Shown here in pieces: positions 9,801-17,183 of a stretch of 20,654 nt of DNA. How positions within the stretch are numbered: the stretch's first letter is position 1; every line of letters begins with the position of its first letter. Under the pieces are notes generated by a model, which was given only the letters and a program-made list of their open reading frames with translations, did no database searches and was not told the origin of the DNA. Made by a program: the position numbers and the translations under genes. Source of the stretch: Trichosphaerium sp. ATCC 40318 (taxonomy: Eukaryota; Discosea; Flabellinia; Trichosidae); the NCBI GenBank assembly GCA_038496445.1, contig JALMLS010000410.1, positions 1 to 20,654 of the forward strand, in the 5' to 3' direction.

Positions 9801-12152
9801 ATCAAAAAAAACTATTGAACCAGCCAACGAATTGTTTTTGTACTTCAAAAAAAATTGGTACGTGCACTTTGAAATAACATCCTAATTTCTCACAGGCTTG
9901 ATAAAGAATGGTGTGCAGCATGGGCTGATTTTGGTCGAAAGAGCCGTGTTGGTTTATATAACACCAACAATAAAATGGAGACACAGTGGAAGCAATTTAT
10001 GACTGTTTATGGTACGTAACAACAAAATAATAGCTAGCTAACTATTCATGAAAAGGATATTCTCAACATCGTTATGGTCTCTCCCGCTGTACAAAAATTA
10101 TGCCAGCAATTCTGGATAATCATTGCATTATTCAGCGAGAGATTGCATTAACTGGAGGCAAACACCTTCGAAAATCAAAAGCCAGGCTTGACAGAACTGC
10201 ACAAGAGAAAAAAGCACGTGAACTTGTTGAAAATGTAAGTATTTTATTTGATTTTGTGTTTTTTAACAGGTTTTACAGCATCATGTGGCTCTTGTTGATG
10301 ATTCCTATGAAGATCATAAGGTGTACACTGTTAAATCACAAACCTACAAACGTGTTAGATATCCTGTAGACTTGAAAATGGGCAGGTGTGGTTGTGGAGG
10401 CTTTAAAGCTTCTGGTAAAGAGTGTAAACACATTATTGCTGTTTCACTTTTTGAGCAAGATTATTCTGCTGAAACAGTTGTACAAGAGCAAGCCATTCAC
10501 GCTTTACATGGTAAGTAACATCAACAGTATATTTAATAATTATTGTAGAGCATGAAGAGAACATTCCTGAGTTAGACAAGGTAACAGCTCGTAAAAATGA
10601 CACTCAAAAACGAAAACGTAAAAATAAGAGAAAAAGAAAGTCAAAAAAAGAGGAAGAACCTGCCTCTCCATCACCCTCACAAGAGTGCTCAGAGTCATCC
10701 AATTCAATCTATTCAAGCGAATCCATGTCTCAATTCTATGTTGAAGACAAAGTGTCAGGTGAACTATCTGAAGTGCCAATTGTGCTACAAGTACAACAAG
10801 GTAAAAAACAATTGTTTTCATAATCTGTTCTCTGACTACTCTTAGCGAAGACATGCTCTACTTCAAAATTGTACAAAGCGATTGCTGCTGGACATGCTAA
10901 AATAACACCACGAAAAAGGACTCAAACACGTCGCTATGGACAAAAGTAAGAACAAGTACAAAAGTGTAAATAAAAACCTAATTAAACGTCACACTGTCAC
11001 AATAATGACACATGTGGGTCTTCTATATATGTAAATCACAGCTATTGCAAGCGGCAATCAAAAAAAAAAAGTAGCAGAGCAGGGAAATATCCACCAGTTG
11101 GGATAATTCCCCAGAAAGTGAGGATATTTCCCACTCTGCATTTATTTGGGTTAGGTACATTTAAAGGATTCTTTATTATTCACCAAGGATGTGGATGGTC
11201 ACATCGTTTTGAATTTGAAGGAACGTCTACATTCTCTTTGGTTGAAAGTGGCGTAAAAGGAACCTTTTTGCCTTCTTCTGTAGTTTACAGCTATCATAGT
11301 AAACGCAAATGGCAAATATGCGAAACAGTAAAAGTAACAGAAAAAAGTAAGTTAATTTAAAAATAATTTTTTTCAATTTTTTGCACTATTTTTAGCGTCG
11401 ACTTGGCTCTAATCAATTTTCCGAAAATCTGTGCTAACTGGCCGTGTTTTTATACAAACTTAACAAAGAATTCAAAACACGTGATTTCCTTGACAAACGG
11501 CAGCTGTTTGATCTCAAAATTAGCGGAAAGAGCCATCCAAGAATTAAGGGTTTTTTGCTTATGATTTACCTTCTGTCTAGATAGGAATGTTTTAGTACCA
11601 ACAGAAGGTGGTATGGTTGCGCCTGTAGAATTTAACATAACTTTTACACGCCTTGGTAAGGCTGAAAATGGATGGGATAAGGAAATGAAAGAACAAGCAA
11701 GTGCCGAATAAACTTTTTTCTTATTCACAATTTGATTAACATCCAACTTAGATGATCAGAAAGCATATAGGTGTATTTGGTTGTGGTATGGGATAGCACC
11801 TAGTATTACATAATACCATGCTGTAAAAATAATAAAAAACAAAGAAAATACAGAATGGGGAATCTGGAAGTATAAAGAAGTACTGTTCTCCCACACCATC
11901 AATATTTTGAGCCCTCAGTCTCCGAACACGGACTATAGCACCCCGGCCCTCATTATGGGGAAGATTGGTATTGATGGTGAGAAAAAAACACTTCCATCAA
12001 ACTTCCAGATTTTCCCTTCTAAGTTGTCCACATACCTTCAAAAAAAAGCGCTTGAGTTTAAAATACTTCCAGACAATGCTCCGTCAAGTGAGAACAGCGA
12101 ATTATTGTTGTTCATTGTACAAGTTAAAGACTCGTTTCTTGAAAGTGTTTAA
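6831..12152 (+). CDS. F-box protein gene split by a MULE transposon in its third intron
   Basis: Exons 6831-6951, 6997-7040, 7115-7223, 11155-11346, 11581-11655, 11752-11802 and 11854-12152 join in one frame to 296 residues. The N-terminus (IPTELLHDICAVASGKDLL, then LTTRFVDAS) fits the F-box pattern, so the product is probably an SCF ubiquitin-ligase adaptor. The rest is beta-rich and unrecognised, with aromatic stretches (RCIWLWYG, WGIWKYKE). Intron 3 (7224-11154) contains the whole transposon; without it and one target-site copy, the intron would be 70 bp, normal here. Exon 3 ends ...FPDG in phase 1 and exon 4 continues TFKGFF in the matching phase. AATAAA at 12188 follows the stop by about 36 nt. 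If intron 3 is not spliced, the frame stops at 7240 (VI stop), giving 96 residues. The F-box call is moderate; gene continuity rests on phase, strand and intron length. Confidence 0.75.
7279..7287. repeat. Left target-site duplication of the MULE
   Basis: ATTTATTTG directly precedes the left terminal inverted repeat and is repeated exactly at 11140-11148. Nine base pairs is the usual duplication length for Mutator-like elements. Confidence 0.9.
7288..7353. repeat. Left terminal inverted repeat of the MULE
   Basis: Begins ACAGAGAGGGAAATATCC. GGGAAATATCCC occurs at 7295-7306 and again at 7316-7327, and a weaker inverted copy (GGATTTTTCC) lies at about 7335-7344, so the end is built from repeated motif units, probably transposase-binding sites. 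It aligns to the reverse complement of 11074-11139. Confidence 0.85.
7400..7700 (+). other. Coding-like fragment in the MULE 5' region (plus strand)
   Basis: A short open stretch around 7506-7616 reads FFAYDKTGNLKHKELNNGLW and is followed by a good donor (GTAAGG at 7617). No start, upstream exon or downstream acceptor in frame could be secured. It could be a lost exon, part of a captured host sequence, or chance. The rest of this stretch shows nothing recognisable. Confidence 0.2.
7876..8096 (-). pseudogene. Antisense gene fragment inside the MULE, with one in-frame stop
   Basis: On the minus strand, one frame from the ATG at 8096 reads about 50 codons, meets TGA at 7946-7944, then continues open in the same frame to a donor-like GGTACGT near 7878. 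The residues look protein-like (KGVYVLFDQNDNNLLL, later RSEIHDASGKG), alternating in the manner of a beta-rich domain. The frame runs against the transposase. It may be a host gene piece captured by the element, a decayed second element gene, or chance. No homologue could be checked, and no stop-free splice path was found. Confidence 0.3.
8346..10949 (+). CDS. MULE transposase with DDE core and SWIM zinc finger
   Basis: Cuts and joins the transposon ends in the nucleus. Exons: 8346-8768, 8815-9020, 9069-9427, 9470-9597, 9673-9857, 9896-10011, 10056-10234, 10270-10510, 10549-10800, 10846-10949; all phases agree, giving 730 residues. The N-terminal part (about 1-140) is Cys-rich (CKEVLFCNSCTNCSC), perhaps a DNA-binding zinc module. 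The catalytic core has Asp272 (IGIDSVYKFN), Asp341 (VVMIDKDKAEKKAI), the family CxxH at 360-363 (CQFH) and a likely catalytic Glu462 (TNNKMETQW). A SWIM finger, C-x-C-x9-C-x-H, spans 572-586. A lysine/arginine-rich stretch followed by a Ser-rich acidic region near residues 620-680 looks like a nuclear-localisation signal and linker. The start is the first ATG of an open frame that extends upstream with unconvincing hydrophobic codons; extra 5' exons are possible. Confidence 0.92.
10969..10974 (+). terminator. Polyadenylation signal of the transposase
   Basis: AATAAA about 20 nt after the transposase stop and before the right terminal repeat, so the transposase transcript could end inside the element. 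Confidence 0.4.
11074..11139. repeat. Right terminal inverted repeat of the MULE (itself palindromic)
   Basis: The 66 bp start GCAGAG and end CTCTGC. Outer GGATATTTCCC at 11122-11132 mirrors inner GGGAAATATCC at 11082-11092, with GGGATAATTCCCC at 11100-11112 between them. The end could therefore fold as a hairpin in single strand and offers several copies of one motif. Confidence 0.85.
11140..11148. repeat. Right target-site duplication of the MULE
   Basis: ATTTATTTG, an exact direct copy of 7279-7287, immediately outside the right terminal repeat. Confidence 0.9.
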
Positions 12153-12187
12153 AAGAGAACCCGTTACTTTTTTTTTGCAGACAGTCA

Positions 12188-12193
12188 AATAAA
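12188..12193 (+). terminator. Polyadenylation signal of the transposon-bearing F-box gene
   Basis: AATAAA about 36 nt after the stop at 12152, supporting the gene end chosen there. Confidence 0.45.
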
Positions 12194-12201
12194 GTAATTA
12201 T

Positions 12202-12251
12202 CACGTGATAATTAGTGCTTAATTTTTCAGCACGTGATCGGTAACCACGTG
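12202..12251. promoter_or_regulatory. Cluster of three CACGTG palindromes upstream of the F-box/LRR gene
   Basis: CACGTG occurs at 12202-12207, 12231-12236 and 12246-12251, spaced 29 and 15 bp start to start. The first is embedded in the longer palindrome TTATCACGTGATAA. CACGTG is the classic E-box/G-box core bound by bHLH and bZIP dimers. The cluster lies about 160-210 bp before the ATG at 12413. The regulatory role is inferred. Confidence 0.5.
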
Positions 12252-12412
12252 ACTACCTTACCAAACTCACAACTCGGTTAACTTTATCAGTTACAACCCC
12301 TAACAGAAACTTATAAGTTCAAGTACGTAAAACATAACCAACGTATTTAACGGATATTAAGGTTAATCAACCACGGTTTGTACATTACGTTTTAGACCAT
12401 TATTTTACCAAA

Positions 12413-13216
12413 ATGGCGGAGAAATACATAAACAACGCTAATTCACACATATTTGACCTTGTTGCGCTTCCAATTGAACTGATAGTTCATATTCTCAAGC
12501 AAGGGAGTTATACACTCCATTCAGCCCAAACTTGTCGCCTTTTGCGAGATATTGTACATAACCATGTTGGATATAATGAAATCCGTATTGACCGTGTAAG
12601 CCAACTGAACATTCTTTCTGGCAGCCCATTACTCCTGAATACACCTATTTATGTGCGCCCTTCAATATCTGATAAGCATTTCAAGATGTTAGCAGGTGTA
12701 CATACAATTGACTTGCGATTTCGTGTAGCAATAATAGATGAAGGTTTAAAGGCATTGGCAGGTGTACATACGATAAATTTATCACTTACAAATGTAACAG
12801 ATGAAGGTTTAAAGGCATTGGCGGGTGTACATACGATACATTTATCATATACAGCTGTAACAGATGAAGGTTTAAAGGCATTGGCGGGTGTATATAAGAT
12901 TGATTTATCACTTACAGCTGTAACAGATGAAGGTTTAAAGGCGTTGGCGGGCGTACATACGATAAATTTATCATTTACAGCTGTAACAGATGAAGGTTTG
13001 AAGGCGTTGGCAGGTGTACATACAATTGAGTTGTACAAGTGTACAGCAGTAACAGATGAAGGTTTAAAGGCATTGGCGGGTGTACATGAGATTGATTTAA
13101 AAGACACAAATGTAACAGATGAAGGTTTAAAGGCATTGGCGGGTGTATATAAGATTGATTTATCACATACAGCTGTAACAGATGAAGGTTTAAAGGCATT
13201 GACGGGGTGTACATGA
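12413..13216 (+). CDS. F-box protein with near-identical leucine-rich repeats (C-terminus frameshifted)
   Basis: A single-exon frame of 267 residues. Residues about 14-60 form an F-box (LVALPIELIVHILKQG, then TCRLLRDIV), which should bind Skp1 in an SCF ubiquitin ligase. From about residue 83, some nine leucine-rich repeats follow, mostly 21 residues with consensus VTDEGLKALAGVHTIDLS, which would present a substrate-binding surface. The last repeat breaks: where earlier copies read GCGGGTGTACAT, this one has ACGGGGTGTACAT. The added G shifts the frame and gives a stop at 13214-13216, while repeat-like sequence continues past it. The start is the first ATG (context AAAATGGCG). Intronless, unlike its neighbours, so perhaps a retrocopy or a recently expanded gene. 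Confidence 0.85.
   Translation: MAEKYINNANSHIFDLVALPIELIVHILKQGSYTLHSAQTCRLLRDIVHNHVGYNEIRIDRVSQLNILSGSPLLLNTPIYVRPSISDKHFKMLAGVHTIDLRFRVAIIDEGLKALAGVHTINLSLTNVTDEGLKALAGVHTIHLSYTAVTDEGLKALAGVYKIDLSLTAVTDEGLKALAGVHTINLSFTAVTDEGLKALAGVHTIELYKCTAVTDEGLKALAGVHEIDLKDTNVTDEGLKALAGVYKIDLSHTAVTDEGLKALTGCT
12660..13210 (+). repeat. Tandem 63-bp repeats encoding leucine-rich repeats
   Basis: About eight copies of a 63-bp unit (one is 66 bp), each containing GATGAAGGTTTAAAGGC almost unchanged. Conservation at the DNA level points to recent expansion or gene conversion. The antisense frames across this tract are open only because of the repetition. Confidence 0.9.
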
Positions 13217-13350
13217 TATTTATTTAGCAGGCACAAAATATGAATACAGGTATGAAGCCATTGGAAGGCGTATGTATAATGGAATTGTAAATCAATAACA
13301 GTTGATGGTATTTTTGCATTGGGAGACAAAGGTGTAGCGATACAATGCAA
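13217..13350 (+). pseudogene. Decayed leucine-rich-repeat units past the frameshift
   Basis: In shifted frames the sequence still resembles the repeat: GVHDIYLAGT just after the stop, then GMKPLEGVCIMEL (13250-13290), then VDGIFALGDKGVAI (about 13303-13345). These are separated by stops and frame changes. The ancestral protein probably had at least three more repeats. AATAAA at 13350-13355 could end the transcript. Confidence 0.6.
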
Positions 13351-13397
13351 ATAAACAGACTCAGCTCTGAACACTTCAAAATATTTGATAATTGCAG

Positions 13398-13532
13398 CTT
13401 AAAATTTATACATACAGATTCTTAGAGCTTGTTTATCTTAGTAAACAACCTGGGGTACTTGTAGAAACAACACAAGGAATCTGTAACGCTGTCAGTGTCC
13501 TCTGGCATCAAGAGACCACACCAGTTAAATAA
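13398..13532 (+). other. Possible orphan exon
   Basis: After an acceptor-like ATAATTGCAG, a frame of 44 codons reads through to TAA at 13530-13532 (for example SKQPGVLVETTQGICNAVSV). No donor upstream matches its phase, so it cannot be tied to the repeat gene. It could be a 3' exon made obsolete by the frameshift, or chance. Confidence 0.2.
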
Positions 13533-13713
13533 CGCTCAATAAACACGTGATGGAATCTGAGCTTTGGAAATATGCAAGGCGATGTAAAAAAGCAGATTTT
13601 GGGCCACCTTTTACGGGTACCAGGTAGCAACTTAAAATGGTTTGTGCCATGCGGCTTAACTTCCTTTTCAACAATTGTGAATCTGTATTTCTTACTAGCG
13701 ATAGGATACATAA
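13533..13713 (+). promoter_or_regulatory. 5' flank of the F-box/Ras-like gene
   Basis: Carries one CACGTGAT at 13544-13551, 165 bp before the ATG. No other recognisable element. Confidence 0.3.
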
Positions 13714-14918
13714 ATGGGGAACAAACAACCTAAGCAATATACGCAATCCGCACTGCTGAATATGCCCAATGAAGTGTTGGTTTGTATTTTGGTTCAATGT
13801 AAACCGAATCAGCTAAGCACTACAAGACTTGTAAGTACACACTTCCACGACCTCACACACGCAGCTGCAAAACAAAGAGTACGTTTCACAGTTAACTAAA
13901 AAAAAAAACCGTAAGACGATATCAACAAAGTGTTATTTCTAGAATCTACGATCATATACTCCACAGATGAAAGATTTAACAGTTTATATGATGGGAAGCG
14001 GTGGTAGACTACTATTTATTCATTGTTTCTTTCTATTTACTTATTATTTTGCGAAACCAGGGACCTACAAGTCATGTTTCATGATACAATTTTGTAGTAA
14101 ATATTTCGCACGTGATTTTGTTTTTTTTGTTGACAACGGATTTGACTAACTTTTTGTTTGTTTAGAGATGGCAACACGATGCAACAACAGAATTGGTACG
14201 TTTTTTCGTATTCAACTCTGTTTTACTTTGTCGTAATTCTCTTTTTTAGTCTGATTGGTGCGATACACGATTTCTTTGCGTCTCCTCTGACTAATACAAA
14301 GAAAAATTATGAAAGTGGATGGACTTGATGTACAGTTCGATATCATAGATACAAATGGAGAAAGAGACGTAATTGCTTTTTGTGCAGATGTTAGCAGTAT
14401 GTTCTGACATTATTCTTTGTAGAATATTTCCATGCATGAGTCATGTGTAAGGAAATATGATTCTTTTATTATTGGATACTCTATTACTTCACTGAACTCC
14501 TATCACTATTGTTATGAATACATAATTCCTACCATTCTAAGAATTAAACAGAATGACGATTTTAACAAAGTACATCACTTCTTCATTATGAGTACGATTT
14601 AATCTTGTTTTTTAGATACCAGCAGTATTAATTGGAAACAAGAAAGATCTAACCAAAGAGCGTGAGGTCTCATATGCAGAAGGAAAAGGTGAAAAACATC
14701 AGCATGGTTTTTTTTTTCTGATTTTTTTCTGAATTTTTTTTGTAGCATTGGCTGACAAGTACAGTCTTCCTTTTTTAGAAACATCAGTAAAAACAAGAGA
14801 AAATGTTGATGAGACTATGATGACCTTAGCAAGAGAGTATTGGAGAAAAAATTGCTCAGGTGGACAAGCATCATCGCCTAAAAAGAAAAAGAAGAAAAAA
14901 TGGTACAAAATTGAATAA
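13714..14918 (+). CDS. F-box joined in frame to a divergent Ras-like small GTPase
   Basis: Exon 13714-13878 encodes an F-box (LLNMPNEVLVCILVQCKPNQ, then TTRLVSTHFHDLT). Its GTACGT donor joins in phase to 13943 or 13967. A Ras-like domain starts MKDLTVYMMGSGG (to 14003) and continues in exons 14061-14119, 14166-14195, an unresolved part at 14250-14368, then 14423-14569, 14616-14688 and 14746-14918. Ras features: beta-2/3 KVDGLDVQFDIIDT, G4 NKKD, G5 ETSVK. Oddities: the P-loop is GSGGTYKS (Gly15 of Ras replaced by Tyr), the switch II motif is DTNGER instead of DTAGQE, and the tail is polylysine ending WYKIE with no CaaX box. Around 14250-14302 the best alignment (DATTELSD..KIMKVDG) needs a join that creates TGA, so an exon choice is wrong or the gene is damaged. 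If not fused, the GTPase could start at 13967 alone. Confidence 0.62.
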
Positions 14919-15335
14919 ACCTGGTTTCTGCTGTCTAAAAGCAACAAGAAATAGAATTCATCATTGAAAAACAATAAATTGATAAACAACCTACTACATG
15001 CGCTCTTGAAATTACCTCAATATGTTTGAGTTTGACTGAGTATACATTGTCAAGATGTTGTGCATCATTAATTTTGAGTCTGCTTAGAAATATTGACAGA
15101 CTGATGGTGTATCCTACTACCAATCCAAAATTTGTTATTATGAACAAAGATAATGTAAGAAAGTTGTTAGCAAGTAAAACAGTTAGATCAAGAATAGAGG
15201 AGTTCATTGCATATACATTTGAACATTACTAAAAATGAACATGCGCTTATTGGGTCTGATAGCGTTTCCTTCAATATAGCGTACTGTCTCTTGGACAATA
15301 ATGTTTAATTACTTCAATAGCACCAAGTGAACACT
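14919..15335. other. Intergenic with an uncertain short reading frame
   Basis: A plus-strand frame is open from about 14978 to 15234, with a charged C-terminal part (NKDNVRKLLASKTVRSRIEE). It has no ATG early in frame and no clear splice partner. The antisense frame at 14935-15207 is hydrophobic and looks like a shadow. Nothing else is recognisable. Confidence 0.2.
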
Positions 15336-15462
15336 TATTGTGTGTTACATGCAGATCAAAAGATTGTACTGCAAATGTACATAATGATGTGACATACAAC
15401 AACAATGAATGTCACAACAACACACCAACAAAGTGACACAACAACACAACAAGCTGACGACA
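15336..15462. repeat. Left arm of a large inverted repeat (foldback)
   Basis: Begins TATTGTGTGTTACATGCAG and ends CAAGCTGACGACA. It matches the reverse complement of 15854-15994 with small gaps. The arm is rich in ACAACA and GTGACA units. Confidence 0.75.
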
Positions 15463-15853
15463 GTGGACAAAGTGCACAGTATGGCAAAATCTAATAATAG
15501 TACTACTCAATAAAAAGAACAAAGTTCACTGTTCTCAAACTTTGAACCAGAAAAATCAATCCACACGCCAGATAAGCCAGAAAAAAAAGACGTACGTTTG
15601 AGTTTGTGCGTTTTGGTAGTTTTCACTCACATGTTATTTTAGGCTGCACTTTTATCCTCAAAGGTACACCACACAAAGATAATGCTAATTTGATTAGTTT
15701 AGCGGAAAAGGCTACTCTGGATTTGTGAATAAGTGCAGTTTTTTTAATGTCATGGAGTAATATTTTCTGATTCTCAGACCATTGTGAGCTTTTACTGCAC
15801 ACAATGTGTACATATTTATGAACGCTGTGTTAAAATTGTACTGTTGTACATTT
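15463..15853. other. Loop between the inverted-repeat arms
   Basis: About 390 bp. It contains an intron-like stretch with a GTACGT donor at about 15592 and a TTATTTTAG acceptor at about 15642, flanked by short open frames (EKSIHTPDKPEKKD before, AALLSSKV after). No gene could be assembled. It may be the remains of a gene or of an element's internal region. Confidence 0.3.
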
Positions 15854-15994
15854 TGTCGTCAGCTTGTTGTGTTGTTGTATGTCGTGTCACTTTGTTGTTG
15901 TGTTATTGTGACATTTCATTATTGTGTTGTTGTATGTCGTGTCATTCTGTGTATCTTGCAGTGCAATCTTTTGATCTGCATGTAACGCACAATA
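15854..15994. repeat. Right arm of the large inverted repeat
   Basis: Read on the minus strand it starts TATTGTGCGTTACATGCAG and ends CAAGCTGACGACA, like the left arm, but is about 14 bp longer through an extra GACATACAACAACAC unit. The long plus-strand frame over it is low-complexity (Cys/Val/Leu-rich) and not a gene. Confidence 0.75.
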
Positions 15995-16002
15995 CAATGC
16001 TT

Positions 16003-17183
16003 TTACATAAATGGCGTTGCTTTGATAATTTTGTGTGAGTCAATAATGACCATTGATGTGGGCGAAGTAGGAAGAATAGGAGAAGGTACAGGACGCGAAA
16101 TTGTAGGAAGTGAGGTTGTAGGAGGGGATGTAGTAGGCCATGGAGTAGATGCTGGTGTTGGTGGATCTAGAAAAACTTAGTTTTCTATCAACAATTTGTT
16201 TTGTGTTTATCAAATGTTCAGTAACGTACTCTCAGGACAAGATATCACAAAGCTTTCTGGGTTCCAAAACCCAATGTAGGAGTTATTATTGTCTTGTTGT
16301 ATAACAACCTATGTGGATTGTTACGATGGATGAACAAAAGCTGGAATTGAAATCAAGTATACCGTGATAACACAAGAAGTCTTAAACACAGCACTTGACT
16401 TTGTCATTCCTCTTGAGTTTGGTATGACAATACCATTGACAAAACCGGTTGAACTGCCAACCTAAAACAAAGTTAAACATATAGAATAAAAACCACGTGA
16501 TATCCAAACTTTGCGAGGAACAAATAACAAAATCATTTGGTATTAAAAAACCAACTAGTACACACCATAAGTGTTATTTTAAGAAACTCAGCATTGCCAT
16601 AAACCAAAGCCACATCAACGTCAACAGCTGTAGGTACCGCAACAACAGATAATACATTACTGTTTAGACCTGAGACTGAGACATCGTTGAACCATACTTG
16701 TAGAGGAGTTTGCAATAATGTAGTTTCATTGCTACAATCTACTTCTGAGTAATATAGTGATACTATCCCTGGTACACCAGCAAAAGTGAACACGTGGTTA
16801 TTCGAATGGGTTGTAACTGAAGAGTCTATATCACCAATCATTGATGAAGCTCCAACTTCAGTTTTGAACTAAGTGTAAATGAGCAAACAATCGGATAGTT
16901 TGGTTTTTTTTTTTTAAGGCGTACGCTAGTTAAGTTGTATCGTGTGAACTTGATGTCTGAGTTGCTGAGAGAATTTGTTTTCCCGTTGAATAAAGGTTCT
17001 AACTCTTGTGTGTTCAAGAAAGTATTCATCATTGGGTTTGTGAACGCACAGAGAGCACCTGTACCAGTAAATTTAATCATCACACAATAACACGGATGTT
17101 ATAAGGTTATTCTAGCGGTGCCAATACGTACCTTGAATGTATAGTAGCAATAGAAAGGATATGATACAATTGTGGAAACTCAT
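16003..17183 (-). CDS. Secreted or cell-surface protein with Pro/Thr-rich tail
   Basis: I do not recognise the family. Exons, read leftward: 17183-17132, 17058-16925, 16868-16566, 16461-16363, 16308-16230, 16166-16003. All joins are in phase, giving 276 residues. The first exon plus the start of the second make a classic signal peptide (MSFHNCIISFLLLLYIQGAL), which fixes the start. The middle is beta-rich with glycosylation sequons (NLT, NET), few cysteines, and segments such as VFTFAGVPGIVSLYYSEVD. The last exon is a Pro/Thr/Ser stalk (PPTPASTPWPTTSPPTTS) that ends after a short unrelated tail, KIIKATPFM. No membrane helix or GPI signal is seen. The stop at 16003-16005 lies 9 bp from the inverted repeat, so the original C-terminus may have been replaced. 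Expected to be secreted and O-glycosylated. Divergent from the beta-helix gene. Confidence 0.75.

Larger units (their letters stand above)
7288..11139 (+). mobile_element. Complete Mutator-like (MULE) DNA transposon, 3852 bp
   Basis: The element is bounded by terminal inverted repeats (7288-7353 and 11074-11139) matching at about 49 of 65 positions, and by the perfect 9-bp duplication ATTTATTTG. It carries a ten-exon MULE transposase (8346-10949) on the plus strand, the same orientation as the host gene. All coding joins are open and the catalytic residues are present, so it looks potentially autonomous. The exact duplication argues for a fairly recent insertion, although the two terminal repeats differ at about a quarter of positions, which must be tolerated by the transposase or reflect asymmetric ends. 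The roughly 990 bp between the left repeat and the transposase start holds coding-like fragments, described separately. Confidence 0.9.

Noticed and set aside
11396-11580. Ending the F-box gene early at 11411 (TSTWL stop) or at 11711 (ASAE stop)
   Set aside because: Better donor and acceptor pairs (11347-11580, 11656-11751, 11803-11853) keep one frame into a long exon ending just before an AATAAA. The early ends remain possible isoforms.
12649-13374. 241-codon minus-strand frame over the leucine-rich repeats
   Set aside because: Open only because a stop-free antisense reading is copied with each 63-bp repeat; the plus frame has an F-box and a proper repeat consensus.
7940-14305. TGA read as an amino acid, suggested by in-frame TGA in the MULE fragment and at the Ras join
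   Set aside because: Both cases are weak or decayed models, whereas well-supported exons contain no in-frame TGA and use TGG for tryptophan.
15784-16038. 84-codon plus-strand frame rich in Cys, Val and Leu
   Set aside because: Produced by TGTTGT-type low-complexity repeats in the right inverted-repeat arm and antisense to the last exon of the secreted-protein gene.
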